NCBI RefSeq assembly: GCF_900182935.1
Contig: NZ_FXUE01000001.1
Coordinates: 310,001-374,000 of the forward strand
Direction: 5' to 3'
Source: Fibrobacter sp. UWB10
Lineage (GTDB): Bacteria; Fibrobacterota; Fibrobacteria; Fibrobacterales; Fibrobacteraceae
DNA length: 64,000 nucleotides
Of the stretch, positions 35,906 to 42,709 are shown in pieces. The translations under genes were made by a program, and so were the position numbers. The notes beneath the pieces are model-generated. The model had not been told where the DNA came from and searched no databases. It worked only from the letters and a program-made list of their open reading frames with translations. Each line of letters begins with the position of its first letter. Position 1 is the stretch's first letter.

Positions 35906-36925
35906 ATGAAAATTGCAGTTATTGGTGGCGCAGGTTATATCGGTAGCCACACGATTATTGAATTGTATAAGGCAGGTCATTCTGTTGTCGCCGTCGACAA
36001 CCTCGTGAACTCTTGCGACGAATCACTCCGCAGAGTCGCCGAAATTATCGGGCAGCCCGTCCCCTTCATTAAGGCCGACGCCCGCGATGCCGCCGCCATG
36101 GACAAGATTTTCAAAGAAAACCACTTTGACGCCTGCATCCATTTTGCCGGACTCAAGGCCGTAGGCGAATCCGTCGCCAAGCCGCTGGAATACTACGAAA
36201 ATAACATGAACGCCACGTTCGTGCTCCTGAACGCTATGCGTAACAACGGCTGCAAGAACTTCATCTTCTCGTCTTCGGCAACCGTGTACGGCAATCCCGC
36301 CGAAATTCCCATTACCGAAAAATGTCCGAAGGGCGCCATCACCAACCCTTACGGTCAGACAAAGTCGATGCTGGAACAGGTGCTGATCGACGTGCAGAAG
36401 GCAGCCCCCGAATGGAACGTGGTGCTGCTGCGCTACTTTAACCCGATTGGCGCCCACCCGAGTGGCCGCATCGGCGAAGACCCGAACGGCATTCCGAACA
36501 ACCTAATGCCTTACATCACGCAGACCGCCGTAGGTATCCGCAAGGAACTCGGCGTGTTCGGCAACGACTACGACACCCCCGATGGAACCGGCGTACGCGA
36601 CTACATTCACGTTTGCGACCTCGCCTCGGGCCACGTGAGCGCCCTCAAGGCCATCGAAAACAAGTGCGGACTCGCCATTTACAACCTGGGAACAGGCCAC
36701 GGCTACTCCGTGCTCGACGTGGTGCACGCCTTCGAAAAGGTGAACGGCATCAAGGTGCCCTACAGCATCAAGCCCCGCCGCGCAGGCGACATCGCCACCT
36801 GCTACTGCAACCCCGAAAAGGCCTACAAGGAACTCGGCTGGAAGGCCCAGTTCGGCATCGAGGAAATGTGCCGCGACGCTTGGAACTGGCAGAAGAACAA
36901 CCCTAACGGTTACCGCAAGGGGTAA
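35906..36925 (+). CDS. galE: UDP-glucose 4-epimerase
   Basis: Interconverts UDP-glucose and UDP-galactose with bound NAD. The 339-residue SDR protein has the GGAGYIGSH nucleotide motif at residues 7-15, the catalytic SSSATVYG Ser and YGQTK Tyr-x3-Lys, and the RYFNPIGAHPSG segment. A GAGG site precedes the ATG. A terminator follows, then tRNA-Gly. Confidence 0.97.
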   Translation: MKIAVIGGAGYIGSHTIIELYKAGHSVVAVDNLVNSCDESLRRVAEIIGQPVPFIKADARDAAAMDKIFKENHFDACIHFAGLKAVGESVAKPLEYYENNMNATFVLLNAMRNNGCKNFIFSSSATVYGNPAEIPITEKCPKGAITNPYGQTKSMLEQVLIDVQKAAPEWNVVLLRYFNPIGAHPSGRIGEDPNGIPNNLMPYITQTAVGIRKELGVFGNDYDTPDGTGVRDYIHVCDLASGHVSALKAIENKCGLAIYNLGTGHGYSVLDVVHAFEKVNGIKVPYSIKPRRAGDIATCYCNPEKAYKELGWKAQFGIEEMCRDAWNWQKNNPNGYRKG

Positions 36926-36944
36926 CGACCCCAAAAGCCGCTTT

Positions 36945-36970
36945 CCGCAAAAAAATTCATTTTTTGCGGC
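36945..36970 (+). terminator. Terminator-like hairpin after galE
   Basis: CCGCAAAAAA pairs with TTTTTTGCGG across a short loop, ending 10 bases before the tRNA promoter. Confidence 0.55.
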
Positions 36971-36979
36971 ACCTTCCCC

Positions 36980-37008
36980 TTGACACCTCCGCCCAATTAT
37001 TCTATAAT
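36980..37008 (+). promoter_or_regulatory. Consensus sigma-70 promoter of tRNA-Gly
   Basis: Exact TTGACA (36980-36985), 17-base spacer and exact TATAAT (37003-37008), 11 bases upstream of the tRNA. Confidence 0.92.
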
Positions 37009-37019
37009 TGGGCAACCCC

Positions 37020-37092
<73 letters not shown>

Positions 37093-37102
37093 CTAAAAAG
37101 AA

Positions 37103-37130
37103 AAAGACACCTACATGGTGTCTTTTTTCG
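37103..37130 (+). terminator. Terminator of tRNA-Gly
   Basis: AAAGACACC-tacat-GGTGTCTTT stem followed by a T run. Confidence 0.88.
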
Positions 37131-37140
37131 TTTTATAACA

Positions 37141-37428
37141 CGGGAAGGGACCCGGCACCCTCGAAGAGGGTGCGACCAAATTCTTTTTTGGGCAAAGCCC
37201 GTGAAAAGAATTTGGAGCTTAACGCGAACGAAGTGAGTGTTGAGCCCGTAGGGCGGCAAGTCAGCCGCGCAGCGGAGACTGACGCAGCCGCAGTCCCTTT
37301 TCCCATACGACGAATCACATAATTTGGCTCATGCACGAAGCGCGTGCGAATTATTTAGGAACTCACGCCCTAAAGGGCGGGAGGCCCGTCAGGGTGAGGA
37401 GCTAGCCGGTCGTAGACCGGAGACTAGC
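37141..37428. repeat. Array of about eight hairpins in non-coding DNA after tRNA-Gly
   Basis: No credible gene lies between 37132 and 37650. The stretch is packed with perfect inverted repeats: GCACCCTC/GAGGGTGC (37155-37173); a 12-bp stem CCAAATTCTTTT/AAAAGAATTTGG enclosing GGGC-aaa-GCCC (37176-37215); GCCC-gta-GGGC (37244-37254); GTCAG-CCGC-gca-GCGG-aga-CTGAC (37260-37283); GCACG/CGTGC inside ATAATT/AATTAT (about 37319-37354); CGCCCT-aa-AGGGCG (37366-37379); and GCTAG-CCGGTC-gta-GACCGG-aga-CTAGC (37401-37428). The fourth and last have the same architecture with different paired bases. This suggests selection for structure, either as an RNA or as a REP-type mobile repeat cluster. Confidence 0.7.
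37292..37304 (+). repeat. Copy of the tRNA-Gly 3' end
   Basis: AGTCCCTTTTCCC, identical over 13 bases to tRNA-Gly positions 37077-37089. It could be an attachment-site-like duplication left by integration next to the tRNA. Confidence 0.5.
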
Positions 37429-37436
37429 GACGAATC

Positions 37437-37449
37437 AATCCCTTTTCCT
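37437..37449 (+). repeat. Second, diverged copy of the tRNA-Gly 3' end
   Basis: AATCCCTTTTCCT, 11 of 13 bases identical to the tRNA 3' end. It and the copy at 37292 are each next to a GACGAATCA word (37309 and 37430). Confidence 0.4.
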
Positions 37450-37493
37450 CAGCATCAAATTGCATCTGGCAAGCATCCCCTTCAAATCAAAGC

Positions 37494-37525
37494 TGATTAA
37501 TCACTGATTAATCAGCATTTAATCA
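37494..37525 (+). promoter_or_regulatory. Candidate enhancer site: tandem TGATTAATCA palindromes
   Basis: Two perfect TGATTAATCA copies (37494-37503, 37505-37514) and a degraded third (37516-37525) are spaced 11 bases apart, one helical turn, 53 bases upstream of the -24 element. The same array with three perfect copies occurs at 63485-63516. Confidence 0.7.
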
Positions 37526-37577
37526 CTTTCTTTTTTTTCCAGTCGCGATTTTACACCAAAATCGCCAATTTTACATT

Positions 37578-37593
37578 TGGCACAATTCTTGCA
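37578..37593 (+). promoter_or_regulatory. Sigma-54 (-24/-12) promoter of the toxin-antitoxin operon
   Basis: TGGCAC-AATTC-TTGCA with GG-N10-GC spacing (GG 37579-37580, GC 37591-37592), matching the RpoN consensus. A GCCAA/TTGGC inverted repeat overlaps the -24 element, as at the SpoVG promoter. Expected transcription start is near 37604. Confidence 0.75.
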
Positions 37594-37653
37594 ATTAAAG
37601 AAAATAAACAACCCATCCCCTTGACACTGTATCAAAAAGGAGATACATTTGGA

Positions 37654-38040
37654 ATGAAGGAATATGTTGCCTATGAAGGCCCATGCTTTACAATAGAATG
37701 GTTCTATAACGAACAAGGAGAAAGCCAGGCTTTAGAATATTTTAACGGATTAAGTGATGCACAACAGCGAAAGGTGCTGATGCTTTTTAAGCGAATTGGC
37801 GATTTCGGAAGGATTTCAGATATAACAAAGTTCAGAAACGAAGGCGATAAAATATACGCATTCAAGCCGCAACCAGATCGTTTTTTGTCATTCTTCTATA
37901 TAGGCAAGAAAATAATCATAACAAACGCTTTTCGCAAAAAAACGCAGAAATTGCCGGAAGAAGAGAAACGACAAGCACTACTCAATATGCAAAGCTACAA
38001 TAAACGTGTTTTAAAGGATGTATATTATGAAAAAGACTAA
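37654..38040 (+). CDS. RelE/HigB-superfamily toxin (phage Gp49-like)
   Basis: A 128-residue protein of the type II toxin group related to phage protein Gp49 and HigB, which usually cleave mRNA on the ribosome. Matching parts are IEWFYNEQGESQALEYFNGL, then KRIGDFGRISDITKFRNEGDKIYAFKP and FFYIGKKIIITNAFRKKTQKLP. The ATG at 37654 follows an AAGGAGAT site; an upstream TTG is less likely. Toxin before antitoxin is the HigBA order. The unit sits next to the tRNA-associated hairpin array, which fits acquisition on a mobile segment. Expression from a sigma-54-type promoter would be unusual for this class. Confidence 0.85.
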   Translation: MKEYVAYEGPCFTIEWFYNEQGESQALEYFNGLSDAQQRKVLMLFKRIGDFGRISDITKFRNEGDKIYAFKPQPDRFLSFFYIGKKIIITNAFRKKTQKLPEEEKRQALLNMQSYNKRVLKDVYYEKD

Positions 38041-38335
38041 ATCGACTTTTGAAAGAGTCATGACAAGTCCAAAACAGAAAAAGGCTTTTGAAAAAGAATA
38101 TGCGAACTTTCTTCTGTCGGAACTATTGCTGGATGCCATGTCCAAGCAAGATATTAGCGTGCGAGCCCTATCTAAGGCATCAGGCATTTCAACCTCAGTG
38201 ATTCAAAACCTGCGAGCCATGCAGCCCGTAAACATCACGCTAAAAACATTGAACGCCCTACTTTCCTCTTTAGGCTATGAACTTATCGCCCGAAGAGGTC
38301 GGCATTGCGTAAGCCTGACTACACAATCGGTGTAA
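38027..38335 (+). CDS. HigA-like antitoxin with Xre-type HTH
   Basis: A 102-residue partner overlapping the toxin stop by 14 bases. The HTH is VRALSKASGISTSVIQNLRAM. An N-terminal basic helix (MKKTKSTFERVM) probably contributes to toxin neutralisation or DNA binding. The start at 38027 is chosen over an ATG three codons upstream. Such antitoxins normally repress their own operon; an operator could be the GCCAA/TTGGC repeat at the promoter, but the conserved copy at the SpoVG gene argues for another regulator. Confidence 0.85.
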   Translation: MKKTKSTFERVMTSPKQKKAFEKEYANFLLSELLLDAMSKQDISVRALSKASGISTSVIQNLRAMQPVNITLKTLNALLSSLGYELIARRGRHCVSLTTQSV

Positions 38336-38381
38336 AGCCCCCTCCCCTCTCTTAAAAATTTTATTACATTTCACCCTACCG

Positions 38382-39539
38382 ATGCAAGACGAGAAATACA
38401 TACTGGTAGATAGCGAAGAATCGCTGGCGAATTTGCTAGCAGATTTGGAGCTGTACGAAATGGCCGCCGTCGATACCGAGGCGGATTCCATGTACCATTA
38501 TACCACCCGTCTTTGCCTGATCCAGATTACCATCGGCGAACACCACTACATTGTGGACCCGCTGTGTGGGCTTGACCTTGCCCCTTTGTTCAAGGCCCGC
38601 GCCATGCAGACGCTCATTTTCCACGGCGCCGACTACGACTTGCGACTGCTGTGGCAGACCTACGGCTTTTCGCCGAAGCAAATTTTCGATACCATGCTCG
38701 CGGCAAAGATTCTGGGCGAAGATCACCTGGGCCTTGCGGACTTGGTGCGCGAATACTTCGGTGACGAACTCAAGAAAGAAAACCAGCGTGCCGACTGGAC
38801 CACGCGACCGCTGCCGCTCGAAATGTGCGAATACGCCATTCACGACACGTTCTACCTGCACGAACTCTGCGCGATTCTCGTAGAAAAGTTGCAAGAAGCA
38901 GGCCGCATGAGTTGGCTTACCGAACAGTGCGATGCCTTGATCGAACACGCCAAGCACCCTGCCCCGCCGAGAAAAGACCCCTGGCGCGTCACGGGCTCCG
39001 CTCCGCTTTCGCCGTGCGCCCTGAACGTGCTCAAGTTCCTCTGGGAATGGCGCGAAAACCAGGCCCAGGAACTGGACCGCCCTCCCTACAAGGTGATGCC
39101 GGTGGAACTCATGCTCGCCATCGCACGCCGCAGCGAGGCGAATTTCCCGACCGTGGACTTGGAAAAGTTGCCGAAGCTCCCCCGCAATTTCCGCGACGAG
39201 CGCCTGGATTCGTTTGTGAACATGCTGCAGACTGCCGTGGCCGTGCCGCAATCGGACTGGCCCGAGCGCTTGCCCAAGGCCCCGCCCCCGCCGGTGGTGC
39301 CGAACTCTGACCTGCTCTCGGTGCTCAAGACCTGGCGCGACTTAAAGGCCGAAGAACTGGAACTGGACCCGTCGCTCCTCGCCAACAAGGCGCAGCTCAT
39401 TTGGCTTGCCGCTCCGGGAGACATGCCCTGGGAGGCCCGCTACGAAGAAGCTCACCTCATGAACTGGCAGCGCGTCCTGTGGACTGAAATTTTGCAACAG
39501 AACTTGCCCAACGCAAAGCGTGTAGGCGACCCCGACTAA
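38382..39539 (+). CDS. rnd: Ribonuclease D
   Basis: 3'-5' exoribonuclease for tRNA 3' maturation. DEDDy exonuclease motifs are DTEAD (Exo I), FHGADYDLRLL (Exo II) and YAIHDTFYLHEL (Exo III). Two HRDC-like domains follow (about residues 210-290 and 305-380). The 385-residue length is typical. No clear ribosome site is visible. Confidence 0.94.
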   Translation: MQDEKYILVDSEESLANLLADLELYEMAAVDTEADSMYHYTTRLCLIQITIGEHHYIVDPLCGLDLAPLFKARAMQTLIFHGADYDLRLLWQTYGFSPKQIFDTMLAAKILGEDHLGLADLVREYFGDELKKENQRADWTTRPLPLEMCEYAIHDTFYLHELCAILVEKLQEAGRMSWLTEQCDALIEHAKHPAPPRKDPWRVTGSAPLSPCALNVLKFLWEWRENQAQELDRPPYKVMPVELMLAIARRSEANFPTVDLEKLPKLPRNFRDERLDSFVNMLQTAVAVPQSDWPERLPKAPPPPVVPNSDLLSVLKTWRDLKAEELELDPSLLANKAQLIWLAAPGDMPWEARYEEAHLMNWQRVLWTEILQQNLPNAKRVGDPD

Positions 39540-39597
39540 ATTTTTTTATAACTCACCTCAACCGCCCGCTACTGGACAAAACCCCCGCAGGCATACT

Positions 39598-40173
39598 ATG
39601 GAATCTGTACTTCTCGTTTCTGCCTTACTCCTTTTGATTTTCGGCTCCAGGCCGCTTTTCGAGATGTTGCGCAAAAAGCGCGACGGCGAAGAACTTATCG
39701 GAAACCCGTGGGAAGAAATCCACGCCATCAAGGGTTACAAGGAATCGCGCAAGGTGGCGGCGTTCTACCCGCTCACGGGCGAACCGAATATTATGCCGAT
39801 TATCGAGCAGCTCGCCGACGAAGACCGCTTGCTGCTCCCCCGCTGCACGGGCCCCACGACCATGGAATTCTGCCACGTGCAAAGCCTCAAGAAAGACCTG
39901 GTCAAAGGCAAGTTCGGCATCATGGAACCGCGCGGCGACATCCCGGCCTACGAGGGCGACTTCACCGTGTTCCTGGTTCCCGGCACCAAGTTCAACCTGA
40001 CCGGCGAACGCTGCGGCCACGGCAAGGGTTACTACGACCGCTTTTTGGCAAAGCACCCGAACGCCCACAAGGCAGGCATTGCGACCCCCAAGCAGATTAG
40101 CGTAGAGCCGCTCGTGCAAAAACTGACCGACATCAAGATGAACCAGATTATCATTTGTAGGGAAAAACCCTAA
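39598..40173 (+). CDS. 5-formyltetrahydrofolate cyclo-ligase with N-terminal membrane-anchor-like segment
   Basis: Converts 5-formyl-THF to 5,10-methenyl-THF with ATP. The family C-terminal signature is clear (ERCGHGKGYYDRFLAKHP), and FKYPLTGE-like AAFYPLTGEPNI and GIMEPRGD support it. The first 20 or so residues (MESVLLVSALLLLIFGS) form a hydrophobic helix that the family normally lacks, replacing part of the usual ATP-binding N-terminus (the Lys/Arg-rich start). The protein may be membrane-tethered or diverged in its N-terminal site. Confidence 0.85.
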   Translation: MESVLLVSALLLLIFGSRPLFEMLRKKRDGEELIGNPWEEIHAIKGYKESRKVAAFYPLTGEPNIMPIIEQLADEDRLLLPRCTGPTTMEFCHVQSLKKDLVKGKFGIMEPRGDIPAYEGDFTVFLVPGTKFNLTGERCGHGKGYYDRFLAKHPNAHKAGIATPKQISVEPLVQKLTDIKMNQIIICREKP

Positions 40174-40181
40174 GACAAAAC

Positions 40182-40212
40182 GTCATTGCGAGCACGCCGT
40201 GCGAAGCAATCC
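40182..40212. repeat. REP-like palindrome of the GTCATTGCGAG...GAAGCAATC type
   Basis: ATTGC-ga-GCAC-gcc-GTGC-gaa-GCAAT hairpin between two genes. The pattern matches a palindromic repeat seen in many bacterial genomes. Confidence 0.75.
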
Positions 40213-40238
40213 AAGGAAAATTTTTAAAAGGAAAAAAA

Positions 40239-41225
40239 ATGGCTTTCGACAAGAACAAAGAAACAGAATTCGGCATCATTCGCCACGACTTCAAGGACCG
40301 CGAATCTCGTGACGGTTTCCGCGAACACCGCGAAGGATTCGAGGATTTCCGCCGCCGCGATTTCAACAAGCCGCGCGAAGGTTTTAACAGCGAACGTCCG
40401 CGATTCAACAAGGACCGCGACGGCTTTACCCGCCGTAAAACCGATGGCGACCGCCGCGTGAGTTTCGGTGACCCCGATGGCGCTCCGCAAACCGCTATCG
40501 GCGGCATCCGCGAAGTGACCGACCTTCTGGAACGCAGCCCCATGCAAGTACACCGCGTGCTCTTTATGCACCAGTCGGGCAACCCCAAACTCTACGAACT
40601 GCAGAAGCTCGCCAAGCGCGCCCACGTGCACGTACAGCAGGTCGATTCCAAGGTTCTGAACACCTACACCACGCAACACCACGGCGTGGTCGCACTCTTG
40701 AACGAAAAGGAACTTCTCGTTTGGGAAGACATTCGTGAAGAATATTTTAAGGCCAAGGAAAACGGCGAACGCAAGCTGATTGCCGTAGGCACCAACATCG
40801 AAGACCCGCGTAACCTGGGCGCTTGCATCCGTAGTGCGCTCGCATTGGGCGTAGACCTCTTGATGCTCCCGGCCAAGGGCATGTGCGGCATTACGCCGGC
40901 TGTCGCCCGCTCTGCCGCAGGCGCACTCGACAAGATGAAGATTTGCCGCCCGAACAACCTGGAAGCCGCCGTCGGCGAACTCAAACTCGCAGGCTACCAG
41001 ATTCTTGGTCTCGACGCCGACACCGAAACCAACCTCGCCGGCTTCGAATTCAGCGACCAGGCGGTCATTGCCGTCGGTGGCGAAGACGTGGGCCTTCCGC
41101 CCTTCATTCGCAAGCAGTGCGACGCTGTACTCCGCATTCCCATGATGCCCGAAGCGCATTCCTACAACGCCTCGGTGGCCCTTTCGCTCGGTCTGTACGA
41201 ATACGCACGCCTCCGAATCAAGTAA
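40239..41225 (+). CDS. SpoU/TrmH-family RNA 2'-O-methyltransferase (RlmB-like)
   Basis: A 328-residue SPOUT enzyme. Residues 1 to about 80 are Arg/Asp/Phe-rich and probably disordered RNA-binding tail (repeats of the FNKPREGFNSERPRFNKDRD kind). A substrate-binding domain follows, then the methyltransferase with GTNIEDPRNLGACIRSA (motif 1), AVGGEDVGLPP (motif 2) and MPEAHSYNASVALSLGLYEYAR (motif 3). 23S rRNA G2251 is the commonest target of this type, but a tRNA target is possible. The ribosome site is AAAAGG. Confidence 0.9.
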   Translation: MAFDKNKETEFGIIRHDFKDRESRDGFREHREGFEDFRRRDFNKPREGFNSERPRFNKDRDGFTRRKTDGDRRVSFGDPDGAPQTAIGGIREVTDLLERSPMQVHRVLFMHQSGNPKLYELQKLAKRAHVHVQQVDSKVLNTYTTQHHGVVALLNEKELLVWEDIREEYFKAKENGERKLIAVGTNIEDPRNLGACIRSALALGVDLLMLPAKGMCGITPAVARSAAGALDKMKICRPNNLEAAVGELKLAGYQILGLDADTETNLAGFEFSDQAVIAVGGEDVGLPPFIRKQCDAVLRIPMMPEAHSYNASVALSLGLYEYARLRIK

Positions 41226-41230
41226 ATTAT

Positions 41231-41246
41231 TCCAACTTGGACTATA
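41231..41246 (+). promoter_or_regulatory. TCCAACTTGGA palindrome upstream of the GGDEF gene
   Basis: TCCAACTTGGACTATA, identical over 16 bases to the minus strand at 47467-47482. It lies about 95-105 bases before the GGDEF start and between the methyltransferase stop and its terminator. Confidence 0.5.
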
Positions 41247-41275
41247 AAAGCACCCTGTAGGGGGTGTTTTTTTTA
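41246..41275 (+). terminator. Terminator of the SpoU methyltransferase gene
   Basis: CACCC-tgtag-GGGTG stem preceded by A and followed by eight T. Confidence 0.87.
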
Positions 41276-41335
41276 TCGCAAACCGAATATCCCAACCAAA
41301 ATGGTATATCTTTTTACTACAAGAAGGGAAAATTT

Positions 41336-42709
41336 ATGGACTTCGATTCACTGTTATCGAAATACGAAGCAAAAGCCTGCATTGTCTCCGTTGACTTTTA
41401 CGAAGACGAAACGTATGGGAACATCCGTATTCTCGCGGGTAACAAGGCTCACTGTGACGAAATGGAAATGACGCAAGGTCGTCCCTTTATTCCTGGGTCG
41501 CCTTACGAGGCTTGTTTTCCTCAAAACCGCAATTTCGAAGATTACTGTTTCCGCTGCACACGAACCAAAAAGCCTCTCCATGCCTACGTGGAACTTTACA
41601 CCATGGGGCTCTGGCTGAACATGTTCCTGATTCCGATTGAATCGGATAAGCCGAACACCGGCTACTGCATTTACGTTTACGATGTATCGCCCAAGGTGGA
41701 TTCTGCTGCCATGGTCGACCTTTCCGGCGATGTGGCCTCTGAGGTGTTAAAGGCATGCGTCAAGCTCCGTAGCTCGAACGACATCAAGAAGACCTTCCAA
41801 GAAGTCATCGAAGATATCCGTAGCCTTTGCGATTCTGAACACTGCTGCATTTTGCTGACCAATCCAGATACACGCACCTGCGATATTCTAGGAGACGCCC
41901 TCAGCAAAGGCACAAGCCTGCTTCCCATGTCGACCTATCTAGAAGGCTTCTACGAAATTACGGAAACATGGGCCGCAACACTAGGCGGAAGCACCTGCAT
42001 TATCATCAAAGACCGCCACGACATGGATCACCTGCATCAACAAAACCCCGTGTGGGCAGATTCGCTCGAAGGCGCCATGGTCAAGACAATCGTGCTGTTC
42101 CCGCTGCGATTCGACAACAAGGTGCTCGGTTACATGTGGGCCATCAACTTCAACGCCGAAAACACCATCAAGATTAAAAAGACGCTTGAACTGACGACCT
42201 ACTTCCTCGCCTCCGAAATTGCAAACCACTTGCTTCTGAAGAAGCTTGAAATCATGAGTTCCATTGACTCGCTCACGGGTATCAAGAACAGAAACATGAT
42301 GAACAATCGCGTAGACTTGATTGTAAGCGGTAAAGAACGCACCCCAGACGCCGTGCTCTTTATAGACCTGAACGGGCTCAAGCGCGTGAACGACGATCAG
42401 GGCCACAATTCAGGCGACAAGATGCTCCGCACGGCAGCAAAGATTTTGCAAGAAGTTCTCCACGACGGCGAAGTGTTCCGCGCTGGCGGCGACGAATTTA
42501 TGGCGATGTTTCCGAAAATTACCGAAGCCGAACTGCAAAAGCGAATCGAACAGATTCACGAAGTCGCCAAGGCAAACAACATTCACTTCTCTATCGGATC
42601 GTGCCTCGGCGGCACCGATGTCCGTAGATCCATGCATATTGCCGACGAACGCATGTACGCCGACAAGAACGCTTACTACGCCGCACACCCCGAAGAAAAG
42701 TACCGGTAA
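41336..42709 (+). CDS. Diguanylate cyclase with N-terminal sensory and GAF-like domains
   Basis: A 457-residue cytosolic protein. Residues of about 1-130 form a PAS-like or novel sensory domain rich in Cys (YCFRCTRTKKP). A GAF-like domain follows (about 145-290), then GGDEF (about 295-450) with an intact active site FRAGGDEFMAMF and DSLTGIKNR. The RxxD inhibitory site is absent at its usual place. It should make cyclic di-GMP. The start at 41336 has an AAGGG site. Its stop abuts the stop of the convergent peptidase gene with no gap, and its leader shares a palindrome with the MACPF gene. Confidence 0.9.
   Translation: MDFDSLLSKYEAKACIVSVDFYEDETYGNIRILAGNKAHCDEMEMTQGRPFIPGSPYEACFPQNRNFEDYCFRCTRTKKPLHAYVELYTMGLWLNMFLIPIESDKPNTGYCIYVYDVSPKVDSAAMVDLSGDVASEVLKACVKLRSSNDIKKTFQEVIEDIRSLCDSEHCCILLTNPDTRTCDILGDALSKGTSLLPMSTYLEGFYEITETWAATLGGSTCIIIKDRHDMDHLHQQNPVWADSLEGAMVKTIVLFPLRFDNKVLGYMWAINFNAENTIKIKKTLELTTYFLASEIANHLLLKKLEIMSSIDSLTGIKNRNMMNNRVDLIVSGKERTPDAVLFIDLNGLKRVNDDQGHNSGDKMLRTAAKILQEVLHDGEVFRAGGDEFMAMFPKITEAELQKRIEQIHEVAKANNIHFSIGSCLGGTDVRRSMHIADERMYADKNAYYAAHPEEKYR

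Noticed and set aside
37621-37649. TTGACA-N17-TACATT as a sigma-70 promoter for the toxin gene
   Set aside because: It overlaps the ribosome site and would start transcription at about the start codon; the -24/-12 element upstream is far better placed.
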